Assembly: GCA_030015575.1 (NCBI GenBank) | Contig: CM057342.1 | Coordinates: forward strand, 259,432,867-259,496,866 | Direction: 5' to 3' | DNA: 64,000 nucleotides | DNA from: Agapanthus africanus | Lineage: Eukaryota > Streptophyta > Magnoliopsida > Asparagales > Amaryllidaceae | In this document: positions 49,711-60,223 of the stretch, in pieces | Numbering within the stretch: position 1 is the first letter of the stretch | Layout: every line of letters begins with the position of its first letter | Position numbers and translations under genes: made by a program | Notes under the pieces: model-generated | The model's database searches: none | What the model was told of the DNA's origin: nothing | The model's input: only the letters and a program-made list of their open reading frames with translations

Positions 49711-50997
49711 AGCTAGCGGGTCGGGTCAGGAGTGGATCGCCGGGCCTCCCGAAGGTGAGCTCCTTTCCAGGGTTTTGTCAGGATGAGTCCTCGGGCCATC
49801 GGTTATCTTTCCCTCTAGCGAATCAAGGCGAGATCTCCGCATTAAAAGAAGGTGCGCCGGTTCATGCACTCTGCAACTGAAGCGACGATCCACGTGTCGA
49901 GCGTCAATTGGCTGATGCGACGTATGCAGGCCTGCGGCGTCTGATAGGACGCGGCCCAACGCAGAACTGACACGTGGAGCGATCGGGGCCGCTGGGCGCG
50001 AAGAGCCGTTTCGGCGGGAGACGACGGGCACTGTTGGATGAGGCCATGTACAGCAATAAACAGGGGTGAGTCCCGCTTTAGGGCCCTTATTCCTCCAGAT
50101 TTCCCTCTCTCGAGTCTTGGCTGCTCGGCGCTCGTCTCCCTTCTCTCGTTTTCAGCCTTTGAATATTTTCTTTTCCAAGGTTAGATGTCTTCCTCTGTAG
50201 AATCAGTAGACATTGTAGGAGTAGGTGCTAGGGTTCCTTTAGCTGTGTCTGAGTCTCCTCGGGGAGCAGGGGCTGGATCCTCTTCCCGGGATCGAGAGGC
50301 GGGGGCCGCCTCCAGGGAGGAGGCGGCAGATGTGGCCCCCAGCACCTCGTGCTGGGTGAGGCATGAGGATGAGCTCGCCAACGCTCGGGCTCGCTTCCAC
50401 ATCCCATCGCGCTACACGTTTCGACTAGCCAAGGAGGGAGAGAGGGCAGATCAGGTATGGGGCAGTGAGATTGCCCTGTATTTAGAAGCTTTTTGGGGCG
50501 GAATGCGCCTGCCCTTCTCTCCTGAGGTCGTCGCCGTGCTAAATTTCTTCGGTTTGGCCCCCGGCCAGTTGGTGCCGAACTCGTGGAGGATCCTCTTTGG
50601 GTTCTTGATACGCTTGAAATTGCAGGGGTCCCCTTCAGCCTTTCCCTTCTCGATTCATCCCTCGTCTTCAAAAGTCACCCTGGTGGTCGAGCGGGTGACC
50701 CGAGATGGGTTTATTTCACCTTTAGAAAGCGGCCCGGGGGTGCCGCCGGGACCGGGGTCGTTACCTTGCCCTCCTCCATTCATGATTGGAAAAAGAAATT
50801 TTTCTTTGTTTCCCCTACCGAGGGCGAGGACTGGCCCGTGCCTACCAAGTGGTCGAGGGAGAAGTGTCTGCCGAGGAACCAGTCCGATGACCCCGCCGCG
50901 GTAAGAGTGGCGTCGTGGGAGCCCATCCCTCGACCTAACGTGCTGCTGTCCGAGAGGGTCTTGAGCTGGGCCGGGCTTAGCCCCGTCGAGTTCGTCG

Positions 50998-51069
50998 GTA
51001 AGTTAGGCTTGTTTTTTGGGTTTCTATTTTGGTCGTGTCGCTGATTTGTTGGGTGTTTGTTTCGTGCAG
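50998..51069 (+). other. Predicted intron 1 of the antisense gene
   Basis: 72 bases, TCG|GTAAGTTAGG...TTTCGTGCAG|GATCC, T-rich inside (TTGTTTTTTGGGTTT). The reading frame of exon 2 is correct only after removal. Confidence 0.8.
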
Positions 51070-51512
51070 GATCCATGGACTTCGCCTCGCTCCGAGCTTC
51101 CATGCGCCAGCCGAGGCAGCCTACAAGGGCTGGGGGCGCCAGTTCTTCCTGAGAAAAGCCCGTCTCGGCTCCTACCGCTCCAGTGGAGGCGCCCCGCGAG
51201 CGCTCGGTGGCGGATCCCGCCCCGGGTCCCAGCAGCGCATCGGGCCGGAAGCGGGCCCTGATTCTGGAGGACTCGACCTCGGAAGAGGGGACCGGCTCTC
51301 CCTCGGAGCTGCTCAAGAGAAGCTCTAAGAGGCCCTCCCGGGGCCAGTCCTCGCCGACTGTGGTGGAGGAAGGGGGCTTTCGGTTTGCGGTGCCATCGGG
51401 ACTGTCCGTGGCGGACAGCCTCCTTCATGAGATAGAGACCTCGGCAGGGGGCAGAGTCCCTGGAGGGACTCTCAGGACTCAGCTGGCGTCCATCGCCCAG
51501 GAGTCCGTGCAG

Positions 51513-51583
51513 GTAAGTTTTTGTTTGTCCATGGTGAGATTTGGTGCTCCCCTCATCTTTCTGATCTTTCACGTGTTTTCCAG
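51513..51583 (+). other. Predicted intron 2 of the antisense gene
   Basis: 71 bases, GTGCAG|GTAAGTTTTTG...CACGTGTTTTCCAG|GTTCTC. Removal joins SVQ in phase 0 to VLQHVALALRMEAEV. Confidence 0.85.
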
Positions 51584-52239
51584 GTTCTCCAGCACGTAGC
51601 CCTCGCCCTGCGCATGGAGGCCGAGGTGGTAGCCCCAGCGCTGGAGGCTGCGGGTCAGTTCGCCTCGCTGCAAGAGAGCTCCAAGCGGGAGCTGGAGGCG
51701 ATGTTGGCGAGAGTCGCCGCCTTGGAAGGCGAGGTGGAGGCCGGGAAATGGGAGGTGGCCCGGCACCGCGAGGCTGCGGTGATCGCCGAGGGCAAGCTCG
51801 AGGACGCCCAGGTGCTCGCCGGCAACCTGAAAAGGACGGTGAAGGCCCTCCGGAAGGAGCTGGGGGCGGCGGCCAAGTCGGCCGAATCGAGGGTGGTGGA
51901 CGGCTATAAGAAGTCGAAAGACTTCTATGACGACTTGGCCATGGCCACGACCCGCATTTGGCACGACGTCCTCGATGCCATTAAGTCCCGGATGCCGGAG
52001 TTAGCCGACGCAGATCTCCGGGCCGAGTTCCCCCTCGTGGGAGCCGACGAGCAGGGTGAAGAGGTTCCTGGTGAGGAGGTTGCCGAGGACCCAGTGAGCC
52101 ACGTAGTGGAGGTCGAGGACCTCGAGGTCGTCCCTGGCCCCGAGGCGTAGAGCCCCGCTCTTTTCTTTTTATTTTGTTTTCTTGAACTTTGTAAGGCTGG
52201 GGAGCCCAAAAAATACCCTTTGTAAAACTTCATCTTTGG

Positions 52240-52252
52240 TAGTAATAAAGTT
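52240..52252 (+). terminator. Polyadenylation signal region of the antisense gene
   Basis: AATAAAG about 95 bases after the stop, preceded by a T-rich, TTTGTAA-containing stretch (52160-52230) that looks like a plant 3' UTR. Confidence 0.55.
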
Positions 52253-52499
52253 TTTCTTCGGCTCCATAGAATTGCACTCTGCCATCTGTTTGCAAGATAT
52301 TTTTGTCTGTACCGTTGTGCTTTCGTGTCAGGTTGGCCGTCTGCCTGGCGATTGTCCATCGAGTTGACTTCGATCACTGGCCGATGAGCGTGCCAAGCGC
52401 TGCCGAGGAGGCATCCCCATGGGCCCCGGAGTCGGGGGGAGATCGTTTAGGCTTGGACAGACCTGACGCCCCTCACTGGGGTCTCGGATCCTCCGCGGG

Positions 52500-53470
52500 T
52501 CACAGGGCATCTCCGATTTCAAATGTTGACCACCATCCGGGGGTGACTGGGCAGGGTAGCTGCGCAGTCGCCTCTTGCAAGGGCTTTCTGGTCCTAGCCA
52601 CTGCGGTAGGGGTGCTACCCGCCAGGGATCGCCGAGCAAGAGCGAGAGGGCTATAAGAAGCCCACTAAGGATGAACGGGCAGCGAAGCTGTGCGGTTGCC
52701 TCTTGGCGAGGGCTTTGATCTCCGGCGTCGTGGGTAGGAAACTACTAGCCTGGGATGAACGGGCGGGGTAGCCGCTCTGGTGCCTCTTGTGAGGGTTTTC
52801 AATCCCCGGCGTCGAGGGTAGGGAGCTACCAGCCGGAGTTGACCGAGCAGGGTAGCCGCTCGGTTGCCTCTTGCGAGGGCTTTTGATCCTTCAGGACGGG
52901 GACCGAGCAGGGTTACTGCCCAGTGCCTCTTGGCGAGGACTTTGATCCCTGTCGGTTGTGGTAGGAAGCTACCAGCCGGGGATAGCCGAGCAATGACTCG
53001 ACTTCCTCTGGGAAGACTTTGGCCCTTAGTGTGAGAGCGGCTGTAGAAGCCTACCAAGGACCCTTGGCCGGGCAGGGTTACTGCCCGGTGCCTCTTGGCG
53101 AGGGATTTTGTCCTGAACGATAGCCGAGCGAGGGATTCTCGGGCTCGACTTCCTCTGGGAGGGCTTTTTGATCCTTGGCGTTGTGGCAGGGAAGCTGCCC
53201 GCTGGGGATAGCCGAGCGAGGGATCCTCGGGCTCGACTGCCTCTGGGAGGGCTTTTTTGATCCTCAGCGTTGTGGCAGGGAAGCTGTTTGCTGGGGATAG
53301 CCGAGCGAGGGATCCTCGGGCTCGACTGCCTCTGGGAGGGATTTTTTGATCCTCGGCGTTGTGGCAGGGAAGGTGCCCGCTGGGGATAGCCGAGCGAGGG
53401 ATCCTCGGGCTCGACTGCCTCTGGGAGGGCTTTTTGATCCCTGGCGTTGCGGTAGGGAAGCTACCCACCA
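52500..53470. repeat. Tandem repeats of element I, best units 88 bp
   Basis: Four regular units start with GATAGCCGAGCGAGGGAT at 53119, 53207, 53296 and 53384 (spacing 88-89). More divergent versions of the same motifs (GAGGGCTTT.GATCC, GGTAGGGAGCTACC, GGGCAGGGTTACTGCC) extend back to about 52500. Each unit includes paired arms such as GGCAG...CTGCC. The large minus-strand frames over it (52665-53468 and 53264-53875) are simply repeat translated. Confidence 0.88.
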
Positions 53471-53712
53471 GGGGTGACCGAGCATGGTAGCTGCTGGGCT
53501 AAATCTTGGCGTGGTGTAGCCCGACCGTCCAGCCGTAGGTGCGGAGAATGGGGACGGTCGGGGCAATGGCGCGCGTAGCCAGCGCATTGAATACGGGGGA
53601 GGCGAAGTGGTAGGGGCGCGTCGCTTCGATTCCGCCGGAGGAGGCTCGATGGCTGCCGCATGGCAGTGACTCCTTGGGTGAAAGCGGGCGACTATTGAGC
53701 TGCGCAGTGGGC

Positions 53713-53720
53713 TATATAAG
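53713..53720 (+). promoter_or_regulatory. TATA box of the second antisense gene
   Basis: TATATAAG in GGGCTATATAAGGCC, 56 bases before the ATG at 53769. A textbook plant TATA placement, on the strand opposite to the retrotransposon. Confidence 0.65.
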
Positions 53721-53768
53721 GCCGAAGGAGTACCGATCCTTCCATCCTTCGTAAACAGGTCGTCGAGA

Positions 53769-54259
53769 ATGCAGGACTTCCCGTTTACCATCCCTGACAT
53801 CGTCCACTTCGAAGACGTGTACCTGTACGACCCGTACTGCACCGAGGACACGGTGCAGCTGGTCTGCGGGAGCATTGAGGACCATTTCGGCCGGTTGCTC
53901 CCCCGACGCTCCCCCTGCTGCAGCTGCTGATGTACTCCATCTGGAGGGCGTCGCCGGGGCTTTACAACCCCCTGTCTGAGCTGCTCTATGACGAGGCCAT
54001 GGGCAAGCTGCGGTCTTTGAGGCGCTTCGGCCTGATCTCCGCGAACCGGCTAGCCCGCTCAGAGGCGCTCGTCCGCGAATGCTACGAGCTGAGGCTCGGG
54101 GTCGATGCTCGCGGGGGGAACCGGGAACAGAGGTTGGACCTTGCGCGGCCTCGGCTGGCGGAGATCTTCACCGAGTATCACGAGCAGTGCTCGCTGCACC
54201 CCTCCCCCCACTGTTGTAATTTTCTTTTATTTTTGCATGTACGGCTGAGGAGCCCATAA
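53769..54259 (+). pseudogene. Second antisense gene, small protein of about 163 residues
   Basis: ATG 53769 opens MQDFPFTIPDIVHFEDVYLYDPYCTEDTVQL. The frame shifts near 53905 (after FGRLLPR) and continues as LPLLQLLMYSIWRASPGLYNPLSELLYDEAM...REQRLDLARPRLAEIFTEYHE to a stop at 54259. I do not recognise a domain. Evidence that it is a real gene is a TATA box upstream, codon-like GC-rich composition ending abruptly at the stop, and AATAAA at 54267-54275. The frameshift means this copy is broken unless spliced in a way I cannot see. Confidence 0.55.
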
Positions 54260-54264
54260 TACAT

Positions 54265-54330
54265 TTTGAATAAACAGAGCTTTTCTTTCCTTTTCGCAAT
54301 GCTCCATTGATTTTTATTAAATTAACAATC
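54265..54330. terminator. Convergent polyadenylation signals
   Basis: The plus strand has GAATAAACAG near 54268-54277 (second antisense gene). The minus strand has TTTAATAAAAATC near 54312-54325, just after the gag stop. The two transcription units would end into each other within about 60 bases. Confidence 0.5.
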
Positions 54331-54373
54331 GGTCTCAGGAAGAGTTTACATTGCTTTAAAAGAAAGGTACAGG

Positions 54374-56067
54374 CTAGTAGATGACTTTATTGGCTCGGGC
54401 CGAGCTCCCTGAAGGACTGTTGGCCCCCGCGCGTGGCATAGAGTATGGGTCTCCCTGAGCTCCGGGTTGGTCGTCCGCCGATACAAGCATGATCTGACCG
54501 ATGGTCAGGTCGGCGGGAGGGTGATGTTGCTCCTGCTCGCGGTCGGCCTGCCGTTTGTCCTTCAAGTAGGCGGCGAGGTGCCCAGACTGGATGAGCTCTT
54601 TAATGTAGTCCCTCAGTTGCTTGCAGTCCTCCGTGGCGTGGCCCAGTACCCGGTGGAAAGCACAGTAGGGGCCCCGGGTTCGCTTCGCGGCCTGACGCAG
54701 GATCAGAGGGAACTTGAAGAACCCCTCGTTCTGGGCCTCTTCCAGCAACACTGCGAGGGAGATGTTGAGGGGGGTATACTCCTGAAATTTCGGGTGGTAG
54801 GGCAACTGATGGTCTGGCCTCTCCTTCCGAGCTCTCTTCTTCTGGTCGGGCCTTTCTGCCCGGGGGAGGTTAGCATTCACCTCGGATTCCAGCTGAACCT
54901 CGCGCTCGGTCCACGCCTTGACCTCAGCCATGGTCTTAGGTTGCGCCAACGCGGAGGAGCGTAACCATTCCTTGTGTCTCAGACCAGATCTAAGTGCCGT
55001 GATGACGGTTTCGTTCCGGTGCTCGGGCACCTCGAGAAGGGCGTTGTAGAAACGGGTAATATAGGCCTTGAACGTTTCCTTGTCCCCACTCTTAACTGTG
55101 AAGTGCTGGTCGACCGTACGCTTCTGTCGACAGTTCCCCACGAAATGCCCGAAGAACTGAGTAGCTAGCTCGTCGAAGGTCGAAATCGAGCGGGGCTCGA
55201 GCCCCCGGAACCAGTCCCGCCCCGTGGCCGGAAAGGCCCTGCACTGGGCGGCGTCGGAGTGATCCTGGAAGCTCATCCCCGCGGTGAAAGCGTCCAAATG
55301 GTCCTTCGGGTCGGTTTTCCCATCGATTAGAGAGACCTTTGGAGGCTTGTTGCATGAGGAGACGTGGACGGCGAGCAATTCCTCGGTGAATGGCTTCGTG
55401 AGCGAGTCGGAGGCGTACTTAGCTCCGTCGCTCGAGAGGTGAGCCTCCCGGCGCATGCCCTCGATTTTCTTCTCGGGGGCGTCCAGCCGACCGCGGTATC
55501 CCGAGGAATCGGCGCCATGGGATCCCTGGCCTCCGCTGCGGGTGACCTGCGTCTGGGAGTGGCCCCGGTTCCTCTCTATGAGGCGCCTCAGGTCCCGGGG
55601 CGAGGTAGCTCTCGAGTCGCTGGGGCGGACCCCTTCTGTGCAGCCCCGCCGATGGCGGCGGGGTTGACCATGCCTGTGGATAGGCGAGGTGACTGACATC
55701 TCCTCGGGAGGATAAGGGTCGTGAGGAGGCTCGAACCGAGGTGTTCTGGCGGCGGAGCTTGGCGTGGAGCCCTGGGGCGCCCAGCGGGCCTCAGGGAGTA
55801 TCGGCTCGAGAGATCGGTGGCCAGGGGACGCAGCCTGCTGGTGGTCAGCCGCCCAGACAGGGGCAGAGCCTTCTGGAGGCAGTGGAGCGGCGACCTGGGC
55901 CCAGGCCCGGCCGTTTGGACGCGGACGAGGGCCTCCACGAGGGATTGCAGCCGGTCCATCCGGCCTTTGAGGGCGTTGATGACGGTCATGGGAGGTGGCT
56001 CATCCCTGCCTTCGGTGAGTGGAAGGCGGCGGCTGGTACCGGGATCTTTAGGGTGGTTGCTTGCCAT
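54374..56067 (-). pseudogene. Tat-lineage gag (element I)
   Basis: From ATG 56067 (MASNHPKDPGTSRRLPL), with one frameshift between about 55700 and 55800, then open 55699-54374. It contains an Arg-rich N-terminal part, then the retrotransposon gag domain: KVSLIDGKTDPKDHLDAF, AAQCRAFPATGRDWFRGL (a few residues shorter than the family's usual ATLTGPARDWF), ISTFDELATQFFGHFVGNCRQKR, ETFKAYITRFYNALLEV and EYTPLNISLAVLLEEAQNEG. The Tat zinc-finger-like YCAFHRVLGHATEDCKQLRDYIKELI follows. The coat protein would package element RNA. No pol follows the stop, so the element depends on other Tat elements for enzymes. Confidence 0.88.
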
Positions 56068-56120
56068 TTGGGCGGAGATCGGAAGGCCAACTTTTGTTTT
56101 CGTGGAGTTTTTTCTTCCCA

Positions 56121-56134
56121 CAGACGGCGCCAAC
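56121..56134 (-). other. Primer binding site of element I
   Basis: On the minus strand the LTR ends CTCCATCA, then GT and TGGCGCCGTCTGTGGG, the primer site form seen in Tat-lineage gypsy elements. Confidence 0.85.
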
Positions 56135-56865
56135 TGATGGAGTTCCTTTTCGGGTCTCCGTCAGATGTTGTCTTCCGCCGATCTCCTGGTGGACTTAAGT
56201 AGTTATCTTCCATTGCGTGTGGGTCTCAATGGGTTTTGGTGGAAGAGGTGGTATGAGGAGTTCGGTACCGAGTACCTGCAAAGAAGTCCCGGGGTGGTTT
56301 GGTACCACCAAGGATCCTCCGACGATCAAGTTAGTGATGAGATCCGAGCAGAGTAACGGCTTAAAAGAGTAAAAGATGGCTTACTTGACCCCTCTGTGAT
56401 GGGGGTTTATATAGCGGTGGAGCACGCAGCAGCAGGCGCGAGAATCTCACTGGCGGTTACGCCCCCCGACGTCACGCCCACGTAGAAAGCGGATCGTCCG
56501 TTAATGGGGATTGATGGCGTGGAACGTGGGATGTTGCTGGCGTAGAATCAGCGCATGGCGAGATTCGCGGAGCGGCGGTTACGCCTGTGAGCGACGATCT
56601 TGGTCGGAGGGTCGAGGAAGACGGCCTCGGACTGGAGCTCGGGACGAGCGAGGAGGCCGAGGAGTCTTGGCCTTGTGGCAGCTCGGCGAGAGCCACGGGA
56701 TCGAGGAGGCCATTTTGCAGGGGCCCCCGAGAAGGGCCAGCTTGTGTTTGCAGGTCGGGTACAGGATGACTTGGTCGGCCCCTGTGGACCCCTTCTTCCG
56801 AGTTCTAGGACACGTCACCGGCCACGTGTCAGGATCTTAGGGATCGTCAATATTGAGCATCATCA
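56135..56865 (-). repeat. 5' LTR of element I
   Basis: 731 bp, counterpart of 48956-49685. It contains the minus-strand TATA box at 56406-56414. Confidence 0.93.
56406..56414 (-). promoter_or_regulatory. TATA box in the 5' LTR of element I
   Basis: CTATATAAA followed by CCCCCATCAC on the minus strand, upstream of the gag. The same box is conserved in the 3' LTR at 49226-49234. Confidence 0.6.
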
Positions 56866-56870
56866 GTCAC
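56866..56870. repeat. Target site duplication of element I (right)
   Basis: GTCAC, identical to 48951-48955. Confidence 0.92.
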
Positions 56871-59408
56871 ATATCCAACTAGCAAGTTAGCTAGATGAGA
56901 AGCTCAACCTTTATTGGTTGCAAATAATCAATCACCCAAATATACAATTTAAAGAGATTTTTTCCGTTAATTAATCCAAAAATGTAGACTAATAATATAT
57001 CATAAATATATCACATATTTGCCGATAATAATTGGGTTTCCAACAAATAAAATCTTCACCCAAAACATTTACACCAGATTTGCAAATATGTCTCGATATT
57101 AAAATATTCTTGAAATATGAATATTTTGGATAAAGCAATGCATAAATTTCAAATGGAATATTTCATAAGAAATTCATTTAACCCTCATAATTCAAATAGG
57201 GGTTTACATAAAACCCCACTAATTTCATTGTTTTAGAAAAGAAATATCTTCGAAAAATAGTATCTCAATCAGTACTTAATCATATAGCGAAAATTCAAAA
57301 GATTATAAATGTAACCGTATAGAATTTAGTCAAGAGAAATACATCATTATTTCCCACCCATCATTTTGAAATATTTTGATATTTATTTATCAAAATTTAT
57401 ACTCAAGTATGTTTACAAAGATCAAATTTTCTCAAAAGCCTCAATTTTATGTCTAAGAAAACAAACATAAATCATTTGAAAAGTTTATAAGAAATGTAAA
57501 TACTAATATTCATATCTCAAGTTAAATTATTTTAAAATAAATGATTCCAAATCTCAAAGCATAACATTTTCCAAGCAATTTTTTTTCAACACATTGGTAA
57601 AAATTACTCAATTGTTAGCCTTCTTAAAGAGAAAAAAAGACATGAAAAGTTTGCTCATTTAATGAGTAAAAAAACCACATATTTAATTTTTCAAATTCCC
57701 AAATTAAAATTCAATTCAACTTTGCAATCATCTTGCAATCACATAAATCAGGTTAGATTATCTAGTATGATTCCATTAGCAGAAAAATCATACTAAATAT
57801 ACATTTTGAACCAATTGTCATAATAGTAAAATTTGTCTAATAATTAGCACTGAATTTGCCTACCATCGTATATAACTCATCACCAAAAATATATTTCAAT
57901 TATCATAGCCATAGATGGCTTCTCAGTCACGTTGGCTTATGCCACGTCGGTTCAAGTTCCCGCATATACAACATGATTTTGGAACTAGACAATTCTCAAT
58001 GGTATAAGGTTCTACAACATTTTTGTGGGTGAGGTTTTTTTCCCATGTCTATCTCTTAAGGCTTCAAATGAGTTTTTTAAAAAAAAATTGACCGATAAAA
58101 ATCACCAAAATTTACCTCAAAGAGCCTTTAGTTTTCTGGCAATAAAATTCTTTTCATCGTCGCTACTTCTTCTACTTAAATTTGTATTCTCCAAAAATTG
58201 CTTCTTTTGCATCTCTTTGATTTCTTACCTTCAAGATATTATTAATATGATAAGTACTTTTGTACCAATAAAAAATTATGTAACAAAACTAATTTTATAG
58301 ATACAAGTAATAATTGTACTTATCTTTTTCCCTATTTCAAAATGGATATATTTGAAGCGAAACATCTTGTTCAAATATCAACCCCATCAACGCGCTTTCA
58401 GCGAAGTGATTCCATTGTCCATGAAATTGCCTTAAAATTGGTGTTCCTATATGTGGTATACAATGTGGTATACAATGGAAGCAAATTAAATAAAGCTTAA
58501 TAAAAATATAATAAATATTACACAATAAAATGAAACATAAAATAAGATTGTGAAGTAGTTGACTGAGGCATGGGTATCTCGTTCTCTTTAAAAAAATTTG
58601 TGCCGCCGTTGTGAGAAACTAGTGGTTCTCCATCGATACAACGGGTCTCGGTAAGTCGTCTTCAGAATACAACAGCCAACGAACCATGTTTCGCTCTTCA
58701 TTCCGTTCAGGGCCAAACCCCAAAAGCCATGGGCTCTATTTTGGGCCAATAAAGCCTGAAAATATCCAAGATTAACATGCAAATAACAAGTCAGTCCAAA
58801 ATATTTTAACACCATAATTTGGTGCATTTAGAGCCAATTAGTGACCTCTTAGGAATAGTAAATGCTCTGCTTAATCACAAAAATGCATGCACGTTTATTG
58901 TCAAAATAAATGTATATTTTATTAAAATTCCAACAAATAGAGACGATGGGTATCATCCATATATAGGAGTTGCTTAGGAAAATGTTATATAGAAACACTT
59001 TACTCTTTATTGGAAAAACATGCAAATTGTTTGTTTGCTTTTCCATTTACCGCTAATTTTATTTTGAAATATCTTGCCATACAAGCATTAAATATAAAAT
59101 ATTTTAGCATAACGAATGCAATCAAATTAATGAAAGATAACGGTAATGTTTTGAAATAAAAATAAATACAGATGTCAATGAAAAGCATAAAACTTTTAAT
59201 ACATGACATGAATCTTCATGTAATGAAATATAGTAAACTGTTATACCAGTAAAAGTGATGGAAATTCCACAGGATTTAGCGGTTTTTCTATGGTTTGTCG
59301 AGACATAACAAAAAGCCATCAACCCAAACTTCAGGGTGCTATATGATTTCTTTTTGCCCCTTCTATCCTGATTTATAAGAAAATAAATTTATTTATAAGA
59401 AATCAGAC
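56871..59408. other. AT-rich unassigned DNA
   Basis: 2.5 kb, strongly AT-rich, with no ORF I believe in, no terminal repeats I can pair and no domain motif. The frame 58025-58300 is a low-complexity Phe/Leu/Lys-rich translation of AT-rich DNA. This is either old decayed repeat or the original intergenic sequence. Confidence 0.6.
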
Positions 59409-59413
59409 ATACA

Positions 59414-60155
59414 TGTTGGGAGAAAATCAATAACGGAACAATACTCAAGACAAACCAAATCACGCAACAACAGCCATGCAATTAATCAACGAAAGATAAA
59501 TAAATAAGTGCGATAATAAAATAAGAAATCACAAACCAGAGAGACACAGGGATTTATTAACAGGGTTCATCTACCGTATGGCTAGTCCTGACAGAGCGGA
59601 ATCTGTAAACGTAAATCAAGTTTACAAGCAAACCAAAAAAATTTCACACAAATTTATTTATTAGTGGTCACCCTCCTCTGATTGGATTCTGCACATTAAT
59701 TCTCGTCTGGAATTAATTTACTCATGCTGTGGATTGGCACATGCTGATGCAGCCCTCACAAGCCAGGCTCTGTTTATTGAAAAAAAAACGCAAAGGCTTG
59801 TATGGTGTAAGTCACTTATAAACTCTTGAATAGTTTCTCTTACACAAAATCCAAATCCATCTAAAGACTCGTAAGTGACTTGCATGGTGCCCATGCATAC
59901 TAGTTTTTTTTTGCCTGTTTATTGCCTCAACAAATTAATTAATCATTGGATTCTCAGTGATAACTATATAATAGATTAGTTTAAATATAGATAACCTTAG
60001 AGATTAATTTCAATTAATTATATATCCATATATATCCATGGACTTTTAGATAATTTGGAATTTAGATAGATATTAACATAAATCTCTACATCCAATTCTA
60101 ACTAATTTGATTCAAATTCATCATAATCTTTAGAAAGATTCTTCACAACATAACA
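59414..60155 (-). repeat. 3' LTR of element J (probable)
   Basis: Bounded by TGTTGGGAG on the left and CATAACA on the right (TGTTATG in element orientation), directly after a GACGGGATTGGAGAA polypurine tract. About 742 bp. It does not align convincingly with the start of the 5' LTR at 63867. Confidence 0.55.
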
Positions 60156-60172
60156 TTCTCCAATCCCGTCTT
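60156..60172 (-). other. Polypurine tract of element J
   Basis: AAGACGGGATTGGAGAA in element orientation, immediately before the LTR start TGTTATG. Confidence 0.65.
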
Positions 60173-60223
60173 GATTCCCAACGCTGGTAGACTTCACACG
60201 ATTCCGCTGCTGCAATCTCTTCA

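Larger units (their letters stand above)
50185..52150 (+). pseudogene. Antisense three-exon gene with a 'putative gypsy type transposon' (PF04195-like) domain
   Basis: Exon 1 is 50185-50997, intron 50998-51069 (GTAAGT...TGCAG), exon 2 51070-51512, intron 51513-51583 (GTAAGT...TTCCAG), exon 3 51584-52150. With both introns removed the frame runs through to the stop after VPGPEA, about 607 residues. Exon 1 has the domain core (FHIPSRYTFRLAKEGERAD, FWGGMRLPFSPEVVAVLNFF, PNSWRILFGFLIRL, SLVFKSHPGG). Exon 3 is an Ala/Glu/Lys-rich coiled coil (about 51600-51950) with an acidic tail. Two lesions break it: one G missing from the run at 50627-50630 and a TGA at 51150-51152. The function of this domain is unknown. 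A plant polyadenylation signal (AATAAAG) lies at about 52245. It runs opposite to the element's own gag. Confidence 0.8.
48956..56865 (-). mobile_element. Tat-lineage gypsy element I: gag only, with antisense genes
   Basis: 7,910 bp with TGATG...CATCA ends, LTRs of 730 and 731 bp, GTCAC duplications, a TGGCGCCGTCTG primer site and a GGGGGG polypurine tract. On the minus strand there is a Tat-type gag next to the 5' LTR and no protease, RT, RNase H or integrase. The rest holds, on the plus strand, a spliced gene (50185-52150), an 88-bp repeat and a second small gene (53769-54259). It therefore fits non-autonomous elements with a GAG domain (TR-GAG), while the antisense genes recall the extra ORFs known from Tat-lineage elements. 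LTRs differ at about 37 positions by eye (about 95%), roughly two million years. Confidence 0.9.

Noticed and set aside
50583..51044. A separate gene starting at the ATG at 50583
   Set aside because: It continues the PF04195-like frame of 50185 after loss of one G; it is the same gene in the shifted frame.
52665..53468. 267-codon minus-strand frame, and the overlapping 203-codon frame at 53264-53875
   Set aside because: They are translations of the 88-bp tandem repeat (repeating SRARGSLARLSP-like text) and have no domain; the repeat explains the open frame.
58025..58300. 91-codon frame with Leu/Phe/Lys runs
   Set aside because: Low-complexity translation of AT-rich DNA with no partner exon, domain or codon bias.
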